From Lactobacillus helsingborgensis (lineage in GTDB: Bacteria > Bacillota > Bacilli > Lactobacillales > Lactobacillaceae): a stretch of 64,000 bases of DNA. Shown in pieces: positions 44,366-52,070 of the stretch. The position numbers and the translations under genes are program-made. The DNA is taken from assembly GCF_000970855.1 (NCBI RefSeq), contig NZ_KQ034047.1, positions 285,623 to 349,622 on the forward strand. The letters are read 5' to 3'. The notes below the pieces were generated by a model. It was not told the origin of the DNA. It was given only the letters and a program-made list of their open reading frames with translations, and searched no databases. Every line of letters begins with the position of its first letter. Positions within the stretch are counted from its first letter, which is position 1.

Positions 44366-45853
44366 TTAGTTATCAGCAGCGTTTTTGCCGGCTAGTCGCC
44401 CAAAAGTTTGAGCCCTGCTGCATGCTAGACCTGGGACACGATCAGGATAACTACCCCAGAAAAAGCCACCACTGGCATTACCTGCCGCATATAAATGTGG
44501 AATTGCATTACCCTTTTTATCAATAACTTGCATGTTAGTGTTAATCCGTAATCCATCAAGAGTAGCTAATAAGCGACCGCCCAAAATTATGCCATAGTAT
44601 GGACCCTTTTCAATTGGAAACATTCGATAAGGTTCTTTACCAAAATCGCTATCTTCTTTGTTTTGGCATAGCTGATTGTAGCGCTCAACACTTCTGACTA
44701 AGTTCCTTTCTGGTAATTGCAGTTTAGCGGCCAATTTTTCAATACTATCTGCTTTTTGTGCTGTCCCATCATCAAGTCGGCGCTGAACTTCAGCTTTAGC
44801 ACCTTCTGTATCATATATTCCTGGCCAATTTAGTCTTGAACAGCCTAATGTATGAAACTGTTCTAAATGATTCATTATTTCTTCATTCCAAATAACAGCT
44901 TCTAAATAACCAGGTTGTTTCGCTGCACTATTGATGTCAAACTGATATGGTTCACTTTCATTTCCGAATCTTTCCCCTTGTAAGTTAACCTTTAAAAACG
45001 GGTATGATCCGAGCCAAAAGTAGCCAAACCCGCGATAATCCACTACATAGTGATCTTCTGCATTTGTACCTACTTTGACACCGCCCCGATCGAAAATGGT
45101 TTCTGCTGGTTCTTCATCACGAGCTGCTCCAACTCTAAGACCAGCCAGAATACCTGACCCATCATCACGCGGGCCATCAGAATAAACATTCTTTTTTAGA
45201 CCGAATGGATTCCATTTCGCCATCAGACTCTTGTTTCCGCCATATCCGCCAGTACAGATAATAACGCCTTTATTTGCATAATATTTCGTTTTTTGTCCGC
45301 TTTGACGATCACTGGCAACAATGCCTATAACTTTGCCTTCATCATCAGTAATCAAATCTTCCAACTTGGTATTATATTGTAAAGTCACTCCTAATTCTTG
45401 AGCTTTATTAATTACCCAAGAACCATAGTGAGCCCAATCAGTATCATCCGCATTTGCAATCACATTTTCGACTGGAAAAGCAGTATTGATAAGAGTTTCA
45501 TAACCTGCATCTGGTTGAGCCATAATGTGACCACCATTAGGTTTTAAAATATTATCTTCAAGCCAATTTACAGTTTCAGCACTATTATTAACCCATTTCC
45601 ATAAAAGGCGCTGGTCAACATTAGACTGAGCAAATAAAGTTAAAAAATTAATCAATTTTGCTTTATCTATTTTTATTCCAGCCTTTTTTTGTGCGTTACT
45701 GTTTACTGCCGCAATTGATGAGCGATACAAATATTTTGAATCACCCATTTTATCAATTAACAAAACTTTTGCACCCTTTTCAGCCGCAGCACAAGCAGCC
45801 ATTCCACCAGAATTGCTTGCTCCCGCTATAATTACGTCATAATTGCTTTCCAT
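44366..45853 (-). CDS. FAD-dependent oxidoreductase (module B)
   Basis: A protein of 495 residues, clearly paralogous to the module A enzyme: it begins MESNYDVIIAGASNSGGMAA and ends with SYPDRVPGLACSRAQTFGR. The FAD_binding_2 fold is complete and there is no FMN_bind domain. The ATG at 45853 matches the paralog start; an upstream TTG at 45862 would add three residues. It is transcribed with the damaged MFS gene 26 bases downstream and follows a LysR gene. The substrate is presumably related to but different from that of module A. Confidence 0.82.
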   Translation of the reverse strand: MESNYDVIIAGASNSGGMAACAAAEKGAKVLLIDKMGDSKYLYRSSIAAVNSNAQKKAGIKIDKAKLINFLTLFAQSNVDQRLLWKWVNNSAETVNWLEDNILKPNGGHIMAQPDAGYETLINTAFPVENVIANADDTDWAHYGSWVINKAQELGVTLQYNTKLEDLITDDEGKVIGIVASDRQSGQKTKYYANKGVIICTGGYGGNKSLMAKWNPFGLKKNVYSDGPRDDGSGILAGLRVGAARDEEPAETIFDRGGVKVGTNAEDHYVVDYRGFGYFWLGSYPFLKVNLQGERFGNESEPYQFDINSAAKQPGYLEAVIWNEEIMNHLEQFHTLGCSRLNWPGIYDTEGAKAEVQRRLDDGTAQKADSIEKLAAKLQLPERNLVRSVERYNQLCQNKEDSDFGKEPYRMFPIEKGPYYGIILGGRLLATLDGLRINTNMQVIDKKGNAIPHLYAAGNASGGFFWGSYPDRVPGLACSRAQTFGRLAGKNAADN

Positions 45854-46054
45854 TTTTACCAACTCTTTCTTTAGTTATATTTTGTGCACACTCTTAAAGT
45901 AGCATGTTAATTTGGTATTTAGGCAAGCACATTAAAATGTAAAATAACAAACTGGAATGCTTGAAATATTTTGTATTTTAGCAGCAAAAAAGCTTGTCAA
46001 TCTCTTGCAAACAGATTAACGAGCTCCTTTTAATTCTTAAAACTATTTATGAAA

Positions 46055-46942
46055 TTAAGCAGTCCTTTTTATCGCACTTTTAAAAACCTGAATTACTTTG
46101 TCAATATCAATATCTCTGACAGCGGACTTCATATAAGCAATGCCATAAGGCGGTATTTTGCGACACTCAAGTGGTAAATATTTAACTTCTTTTGCATTAT
46201 AATCTGCAATAAAATTGGGTAAGATACCATATCCCCAATTAGCTTTAACATATATGCCCATTTTAAAGAAATCACTGACAAACCTTATATGCTTCACATT
46301 CATATTTGCAATTAATTCATTTTGAGTTTGAAAGCTTAACGAATTTGTCGGATTAAATAAGAATATAGTTTGTTGTTGTAAATCTTTTAAAGTAACTTTT
46401 TCTTTTTTACTTAGTATAGAATTTGAAGGACACATCACAACAAAATGTCCCTCAATTAAGGGCTCAAAACTAATATTCTTAATTGCCTCTACACTATCAC
46501 GCGAAACAAGACAAATGTCGACATGATGATTTAAAATTTCAGAAATTGAATAATTTAATACATCACTAAAGCGTATATCCAGGCTTTTGTCAATTTTATG
46601 CAATTCATGCAAAACAATTGGCATTAATTCTTCTTCTAACGGAATATTACAAACTCCTATTCTTAAAGAGTTTCCAATTTTACTTTTATTGCTTCTAAGA
46701 TAATCCTTGGCATAATCCATGTCATTCACCACATTACGGGCTACTTTATAAAAATATCTGCCCGCATCTGTCAGCGAAATTCGATGGTGCTCACGAACTA
46801 TTAATGTCACCTCAAGCTCGTTTTCTAGATCCTTAATATTTTTTGAAACAGCTGGCTGAGTGAAATTCAGAGCCTCTGCAGCAATAGTAAAACTTGAGTT
46901 ATCCACCGCTTCAACAAAACAATGTAATTGTGTAAAATTCAT
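46055..46942 (-). CDS. LysR family regulator (module B)
   Basis: A protein of 295 residues, a paralog of the module A LysR: the DNA-binding region FTIAAEALNFTQPAVSKNI matches it at most positions while the inducer domain has diverged more. That pattern suggests a shared operator type but a different inducer. It reads toward its flavoprotein gene with an intergenic space of 201 bases, like its counterpart. Confidence 0.87.
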   Translation of the reverse strand: MNFTQLHCFVEAVDNSSFTIAAEALNFTQPAVSKNIKDLENELEVTLIVREHHRISLTDAGRYFYKVARNVVNDMDYAKDYLRSNKSKIGNSLRIGVCNIPLEEELMPIVLHELHKIDKSLDIRFSDVLNYSISEILNHHVDICLVSRDSVEAIKNISFEPLIEGHFVVMCPSNSILSKKEKVTLKDLQQQTIFLFNPTNSLSFQTQNELIANMNVKHIRFVSDFFKMGIYVKANWGYGILPNFIADYNAKEVKYLPLECRKIPPYGIAYMKSAVRDIDIDKVIQVFKSAIKRTA

Positions 46943-47271
46943 TTTATAATCCTGCTCATAACTATATTTGAACTAATTATATAACTATTGCAAGGCTTTT
47001 CAAAAAGAATCTTGTGTTTATAAAACGAGTTATTAATTCGTCAGATATATTGATGAATTTTTATTTTTACCTAATTTGCGATTCTTTAATTAACATCACT
47101 TTCATGTTTCAAAAATATGTGAAAGCTAGACTGATATAAATCAAGTAAAACATGGAAGCATACATGCCATCATACTGATAAAAATGATTTAAAATTACGA
47201 GAATATACTGAACAAGATGGGCGGCAACTTGACGATTTAATCACAAGTGACAAATAAGTCGCAGATACTAA
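46943..47271. other. intergenic stretch with a decayed reading frame
   Basis: Over 320 bases hold no intact gene. On the plus strand, 47135-47257 is open without a start codon and ends LREYTEQDGRQLDDLITSDK, a composition like a real protein, so it may be the end of a decayed gene. I do not recognise the family. Otherwise only the LysR promoter region is expected here, and I see no clear promoter boxes. Confidence 0.35.
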
Positions 47272-47300
47272 AAAATTCCTAACCGATGGTTAGGAATTTT
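47272..47300. terminator. terminator of gpmA
   Basis: The perfect 13-base stem AAAATTCCTAACC / GGTTAGGAATTTT has a 3-base loop, 16 bases after the gpmA stop codon. Confidence 0.85.
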
Positions 47301-47316
47301 ATTTTTAGGTTCTAAA

Positions 47317-48009
47317 TTAGTCGTCTAACTTTTCTTTGTTAGTGACATTCAACTTTTCATCAAAGGTGTAAACTACTGGTTCACCAGTCTTCATTTCCAA
47401 GTTCATAATATCAGCGTCAGAAATGTTTTCGATGTATTTAGTCAAGGCACGAAGTGAGTTACCATGAGCGGCAATAATGACATTCTTACCAGCTAATAAG
47501 TCTGGAGCAATGTGGTCTTCCCAAAATGGCATAACTCTTTCCAAACAAACTTTTAAGTTCTCAGTCCGTGGAATAATGTGTGGGTCAAGATCGGCGTAAC
47601 GACGATCATGAACTTGGCTGTATTTTGAGTCATCCTCAATCTTTGGTGGCAAAACATCGTATGAACGACGCCAAATGTGAACTTGTTCATCACCGTACTT
47701 ATCGGCAGTAGCCTTCTTATTTAAACCTTGTAAACCGCCGTAATGACGTTCGTTTAATCTCCAGCTCTTAGTTTCGGGAACCCAAAGTTGGTCGCTTTCT
47801 GCCAAAGCATAGTGTAAAGTCTTAATAGCACGAGTCAAAACTGAAGTATAGGCTTGGTCAAATTTAAGACCGTGTTCTTTAATTAACTTACCTGCATTCT
47901 TTGCTTCTTCAACGCCTTTTTCTGATAAATCTACATCAATCCAACCAGTAAATTTATTTTCAAGGTTCCATTCACTTTGTCCGTGACGGATCAAAACTAA
48001 TTTTGACAT
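47317..48009 (-). CDS. gpmA: 2,3-bisphosphoglycerate-dependent phosphoglycerate mutase
   Basis: A protein of 230 residues, the usual dPGM length. The phospho-His motif [12 protein letters not shown] is at the N-terminus; [14 protein letters not shown] and [10 protein letters not shown] complete the active site. It interconverts 3- and 2-phosphoglycerate in glycolysis. The ATG at 48009 follows AAGGAG at seven bases; a 16-residue longer frame has no binding site. Confidence 0.95.
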   Translation of the reverse strand: MSKLVLIRHGQSEWNLENKFTGWIDVDLSEKGVEEAKNAGKLIKEHGLKFDQAYTSVLTRAIKTLHYALAESDQLWVPETKSWRLNERHYGGLQGLNKKATADKYGDEQVHIWRRSYDVLPPKIEDDSKYSQVHDRRYADLDPHIIPRTENLKVCLERVMPFWEDHIAPDLLAGKNVIIAAHGNSLRALTKYIENISDADIMNLEMKTGEPVVYTFDEKLNVTNKEKLDD

Positions 48010-48167
48010 GAAATATCTCCTTTGCAAATTAAATGTTTCACTTATTATTTTACACATTTACATTTTGTTTTCATAGGGTTTAGGACTAAAAATCATTTTT
48101 TAAATTTATATTTTACGATACAATAGTTATAATAATGATTATAAGAAAAGAGATAATCTAACTCACT

Positions 48168-48965
48168 ATGAAATTTAAAAAACTAATTTTAGGCTTGAGT
48201 ATTGCTGCAGCGCTAGTTGTGGGTGGTTGTTCCAAGCCGAAAAAACAAAGCGAACCAATTCTAACTAAAAGCCAAGTAATCAAATGTTCACAGAAATCAT
48301 TTAAGAGCGGACAAGCTAAGCAAACAGTGACTTTAGGCACTGATACATCTAAGCAGGTGGTTGCTACTACCGCCCTTTTCGGCGGCAACCCAACTGTTTT
48401 TCAGCTTAATTACGAAACACAATCTAAGGGTAAAACCCAGTCCTCACAAGAATGGGTGGATAGTGCCAATCACGTTTATATTAACGGGCAGAGTAAGTGG
48501 TACAAAGCCGATTTTAACAAACTGACAGGTCATTCTTATGCTGACCTACTCGACTCATTCACTAATAACGCGATGTTGATGGATCCACCTGCCGCTCTTA
48601 CTAAAGCTTATAAAATGACCCGCAAAGGTCATACTTATACCTTAAATGCCAAAATCAAGGATCAGCAAACAATGAAAGATGCGCTTGATCCAATTTTTAC
48701 TACTAATACACAAAGTCCCAAGCAAAAAACCATTTACAATAAATTAGTTAAAATGGGTAAAATTCAAGGCATGACTGCAAAGTTAGTAGTCAAAAACAAA
48801 AAACTATACTCTTTTCAATACTTAGTAAAAATTAAAGTTAACAAACTAATGCGCTTTAGTGCAGGACAAAGTTACGGCAATATGGGTAAGCAAGACTTCT
48901 TAAAGATCCCTAACAATGCACTTAATGCCCACCCACTACCTAAAGCTGACAAGAATAAAAAATAG
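48168..48965 (+). CDS. lipoprotein, DUF6612-like
   Basis: A protein of 265 residues. It begins with a signal and lipobox VVGGCS, then a lysine-rich beta-strand-type domain with EWVDSANHVYINGQSKWYK and PPAALTKAYKMTRKGHTYTL. The layout resembles the DUF6612 lipoproteins of lactobacilli, whose function is unknown. The two tandem secreted proteins at 56.7-58.3 kb share the EW-D-x(n)-K-x-W-Y/Q pattern and length but lack the lipobox. It is monocistronic. Confidence 0.7.
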   Translation: MKFKKLILGLSIAAALVVGGCSKPKKQSEPILTKSQVIKCSQKSFKSGQAKQTVTLGTDTSKQVVATTALFGGNPTVFQLNYETQSKGKTQSSQEWVDSANHVYINGQSKWYKADFNKLTGHSYADLLDSFTNNAMLMDPPAALTKAYKMTRKGHTYTLNAKIKDQQTMKDALDPIFTTNTQSPKQKTIYNKLVKMGKIQGMTAKLVVKNKKLYSFQYLVKIKVNKLMRFSAGQSYGNMGKQDFLKIPNNALNAHPLPKADKNKK

Positions 48966-48988
48966 TTAATACTATTTTTCAATATAAA

Positions 48989-49025
48989 AACTCTCTAGAT
49001 AGATTTCACTCTAATCTAGAGAGTT
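48989..49025 (+). terminator. terminator of the lipoprotein gene
   Basis: The perfect 12-base stem AACTCTCTAGAT / ATCTAGAGAGTT has a 13-base loop and is followed by TATTT. Confidence 0.8.
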
Positions 49026-49086
49026 TATTTCAACCTTTTTTATATCTATTTTTAAGACTTACACGTCTAATAATCGTGATGCTTGT

Positions 49087-49195
49087 TTGTATCAAGTGTA
49101 ATATAAATTATAAATAATACCAAAAGTGTACCAAAGACTAGTAAATATTTTTACCACATTCTTTCCACAACAAGTGAAAAGAATGTGTTTTTTTT
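49087..49195 (+). ncRNA. candidate small RNA
   Basis: A possible promoter TTGTAT (49087-49092), 16 bases, TATAAA (49109-49114) faces right into a gene-free stretch. About 35 bases on, a strong hairpin CACATTCTTT...AAAGAATGTG with inner pairs CCAC/GTG(A) is followed by T8. The lipoprotein gene already has its own terminator, so this second one has no coding transcript to end. The product would be about 70-80 bases. Confidence 0.3.
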
Positions 49196-49206
49196 CTTAT
49201 ATCATT

Positions 49207-49953
49207 TTATAAGCCAATATATTCTATTATTGTGCGAGTAATAATTAATAAGGGAATTCTAGAATAAACTGTCAATCCACTGACTTCCATAATTTGTTCA
49301 GAGTGTCCAATAATTGTAATATCAGAATACTTCTCTAAGTTAGTCTTACTTTTACAGCAAATCGTCACAACTTTAGCACCAACTTTTTTAGCACTTTGAG
49401 CTGATATTGCTAATTCTGGTGTTGAATTACGAATAGAAAGAATAATGATAATATCGTCAGAAGTGACTATCTGTTCAGTATTCTTCATCCACATACTATC
49501 CTTCACTATTATCGCATTGTAACCTAACAATTGAAGGTACATCTGAAATTCATCTGCAATTAATGCAGTAAATCCTCTTGCGTAAATAAAAATTCGTTTA
49601 GCAGATTTTATATATTCAATTATTTGATAGATTGCAGTTGAATCTATGTCATCAATTGTCTGTGTACACTCTCTAAAAGATTTCGCCAAAATATTATTGA
49701 CAACATATGGAGCATCAAAGGTACTTTTTTCTTGTTTTTGTTGTGATATTTTATATCGAAGTTCATTAATTCCAGAAAACCCGCATTTCTGAATTGTTCG
49801 AGACACTGTCGCAGAAGAAACATAAGTTTTCTCTGCGATTTTTGTTATAGATAACTCAGGAATCAGACGTTCATTCTTATTTAAAAAGTCTATAACTGCG
49901 CGTTCAGACGCAGACAAACTTTCATAGCTCTCCTTTTTAATATCAATAATCAT
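49207..49953 (-). CDS. RpiR family regulator of the sugar operon
   Basis: A protein of 248 residues. The helix-turn-helix is at about 20-75 (LSITKIAEKTYVSSATVSRTI) and the SIS sugar-phosphate binding domain at about 110-235 (IFIYARGFTALIADEFQ). The ATG at 49953 has GGAGG five bases upstream. It is divergent from the PTS operon and is the obvious candidate for its regulator, sensing the phosphorylated sugar. Confidence 0.88.
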   Translation of the reverse strand: MIIDIKKESYESLSASERAVIDFLNKNERLIPELSITKIAEKTYVSSATVSRTIQKCGFSGINELRYKISQQKQEKSTFDAPYVVNNILAKSFRECTQTIDDIDSTAIYQIIEYIKSAKRIFIYARGFTALIADEFQMYLQLLGYNAIIVKDSMWMKNTEQIVTSDDIIIILSIRNSTPELAISAQSAKKVGAKVVTICCKSKTNLEKYSDITIIGHSEQIMEVSGLTVYSRIPLLIITRTIIEYIGL

Positions 49954-50027
49954 AGCATCCTCCAAATACCTTTTATTTTATTCTATCATGAATGAATTTA
50001 CATAATTCTATAAAATATCGTAAAAGC

Positions 50028-50041
50028 TGTAAGGGTTTTCA
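50028..50041 (+). promoter_or_regulatory. cre-like site (CcpA)
   Basis: TGTAAGGGTTTTCA matches the CcpA consensus TGWAANCGNTNWCA except for G in place of the core C. It lies in the divergent region between the RpiR gene and the PTS operon. Confidence 0.5.
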
Positions 50042-50139
50042 TTTTAGAAGTATATCATTTGCCTTTTAGATATTATATGATGAAATCGAATCGAACGTAC
50101 GTATATTCTAACATTTTTATATTTAGAAATAATATAGAA

Positions 50140-50157
50140 AAAAGATGGCCATCTTTT
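50140..50157. promoter_or_regulatory. perfect 18-base palindrome, likely operator
   Basis: AAAAGATGGCCATCTTTT is fully self-complementary with no loop, so it is a DNA-binding site and not a hairpin. It ends 36 bases before the aldolase start codon, just downstream of AT-rich promoter-like sequence. The RpiR protein encoded next to it is the probable ligand. Confidence 0.6.
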
Positions 50158-50193
50158 GTTAGAGATTCAGATAATGTTTAGGAGGAATTTTTA

Positions 50194-51042
50194 ATGTATG
50201 TAACGTTAAAAGAAGTTTTAAAAGATGCAGATCAGTTGAATATGGCTATCGGGGCGTTCAATACTCACAACCTGGAAATGTTGCCTGCAATTATTAAGGC
50301 GGCAGAGAAGCAAAAAACACCAGTGATTGTTCAAACGAGTTGCGGAACCGCAAATTATGTTGGGCATCGTAACTTTGTCGCTATTTGTAAATCAATGGCT
50401 GAAGAATACGGAGTGGATGTGGTTTTACATTTAGACCATGCAAAAGACTTCGGTGAAATTCGTAAAGCCATCCGAGCAGGATACAGCTCAGTTATGTTTG
50501 ATGGCTCGTCACTTCCATTTAAAGAAAATATTCTTGAGACCAAGCAAGTGGTTAACTTTGCCAAAAAATATGGTGTCAGTGTTGAAGCAGAATTAGGAAC
50601 TGTTGGCGGCACAGAAGATGGGATAGTAGTTAGTCAGGACAAAGTATATTACACAGATCCGAAAAATGCCGTTAAATTTGTTGCTGAAACAGGAATTGAT
50701 GCTTTGGCGGTAGCAATTGGAACAAATCATGGCCAATACAAGTCGAAAACGAATATCAGCTTTGATCAATTGAAACAAATTAAAGAAGCTGTTGACATTC
50801 CTTTAGTCATTCATGGCGGTACTGGTGTCAAAGACGATGATGTTAAAAAAGTAATTGATTTAGGTATTCGAAAATTTAATGTAGGGACAGAATTGCTAGT
50901 TGGCTGGAACCGTAAATCAAAGGAATGTTACGATGCCAATAAAGAAAATATCTCTAATCGTAACAATGTTATTCCTTGTTTGGATAAAATCGAAGAGATT
51001 GTTTCACGTAAAATCAACTTATTCAAAAACTTGAGTGAGTGA
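50194..51042 (+). CDS. class II ketose-bisphosphate aldolase
   Basis: A protein of 282 residues. The zinc and catalytic residues are in VLHLDHAKD, VEAELGTVGG, IGTNHGQY and VIHGGTGV. It cleaves fructose or tagatose 1,6-bisphosphate into two triose phosphates; the length and EAELG-x-VGG block fit the GatY/KbaY/SorG side of the family. It starts behind GGAGG and is the first gene of the operon, ending three bases before the ribosome binding site of the dehydrogenase gene. Confidence 0.88.
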   Translation: MYVTLKEVLKDADQLNMAIGAFNTHNLEMLPAIIKAAEKQKTPVIVQTSCGTANYVGHRNFVAICKSMAEEYGVDVVLHLDHAKDFGEIRKAIRAGYSSVMFDGSSLPFKENILETKQVVNFAKKYGVSVEAELGTVGGTEDGIVVSQDKVYYTDPKNAVKFVAETGIDALAVAIGTNHGQYKSKTNISFDQLKQIKEAVDIPLVIHGGTGVKDDDVKKVIDLGIRKFNVGTELLVGWNRKSKECYDANKENISNRNNVIPCLDKIEEIVSRKINLFKNLSE

Positions 51043-51053
51043 GAGGGATAAAT

Positions 51054-52058
51054 ATGAAAGCAGGATATTATGTTGGGGACTATACCTATGAGGTACGTGA
51101 CATCCCCGAACGATCTGCAATTGATGATGAAGTAAAAATCCGTGTAGCGTGGTGCGGACTCTGCGGAACTGATATCCATAAGTTTCAAGGAAAAAACGGC
51201 GCTAGTGTCGTGGTTCCGCCAATTATTTTAGGCCATGAATGTTCTGGTATCGTGATGGAAGTTGGGCCAGAATGCAAGTATTTTAAACCTGGTGATCGCG
51301 TCGCTTGTGACCCCAGCTACGGCTGTGGAAAATGTACGTGGTGCCAGCAAGGTTTCCCAAATTTCTGTCTAGAACGCCATGGTGTGGTTAAAGGATTTTC
51401 CGAGTATGTATATCCGCCGGAACGGAATGTTTATCACATAGCTGATTCGTTGGATTTAGAAGCCGCGGCTTTTACTGAGCCATTATCTTGTTCTATTCAT
51501 GGACTTGATCTTATTCAAATTAAAAGCGGTAAAACAGTAGTGATATATGGCATGGGATCTATTGGCTCATTGATGCTGCAATTAATCAAATACAGCGGAG
51601 CTAGTGAAATCATTGTGATTGAGCAAGAAGCAGAAAAGAGAGCACTAGCCTTAGAACTTGGTGCCACTTTAGCTGTGACAGATCAAGAAATCGAAACCAT
51701 AGCTCAAGAAATAAATATTGATTATGTCGTGGAATGTATTGGACTAAAAGAAACAATGGAACAGGCTATCAGGATCGCTGGGAAAAATGGTAAGGTTCTC
51801 CTGTTTGGTTTAGGTGATCCAGAAAAACCGATTTCATTTAATCAGTTTGCAGCTTATACGAAAGAGTTAAGTATTTTTACTTCATATTTAAATCCACAAA
51901 CTTCTGAAAGAGCCGTCAAGCTTTTAGAAAGTGGTCTAATTAATACTGAGAAAATTATTAGTGCGGAACTAAGTCTAGAAGAAATTGGTGATGAATTAAG
52001 TACGTTGAAGTATGCACGTAAAGGAAAAGTGATGGTTTATTTAAGCAAAGACCATTAG
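51054..52058 (+). CDS. zinc-dependent medium-chain dehydrogenase (polyol / sugar-phosphate)
   Basis: A protein of 334 residues. Catalytic zinc ligands are in CGLCGTDIHK and GHECSG; the structural zinc Cys cluster CGKCTWCQQGFPNFC is complete; and the NAD-binding VIYGMGSIGSLMLQLI motif follows. Homologous context (GatD, SorE) suggests interconversion of a ketose or hexitol phosphate. The ATG at 51054 with GAGAGG at seven bases is preferred to the upstream in-frame GTG, which overlaps the aldolase stop codon. Confidence 0.85.
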   Translation: MKAGYYVGDYTYEVRDIPERSAIDDEVKIRVAWCGLCGTDIHKFQGKNGASVVVPPIILGHECSGIVMEVGPECKYFKPGDRVACDPSYGCGKCTWCQQGFPNFCLERHGVVKGFSEYVYPPERNVYHIADSLDLEAAAFTEPLSCSIHGLDLIQIKSGKTVVIYGMGSIGSLMLQLIKYSGASEIIVIEQEAEKRALALELGATLAVTDQEIETIAQEINIDYVVECIGLKETMEQAIRIAGKNGKVLLFGLGDPEKPISFNQFAAYTKELSIFTSYLNPQTSERAVKLLESGLINTEKIISAELSLEEIGDELSTLKYARKGKVMVYLSKDH

Positions 52059-52070
52059 GGAGGAAATAAA

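Noticed and set aside
50140-50157. Palindrome considered as a terminator or attenuator hairpin
   Set aside because: It is symmetric with no loop bases and no T run follows. A DNA operator explains it better.
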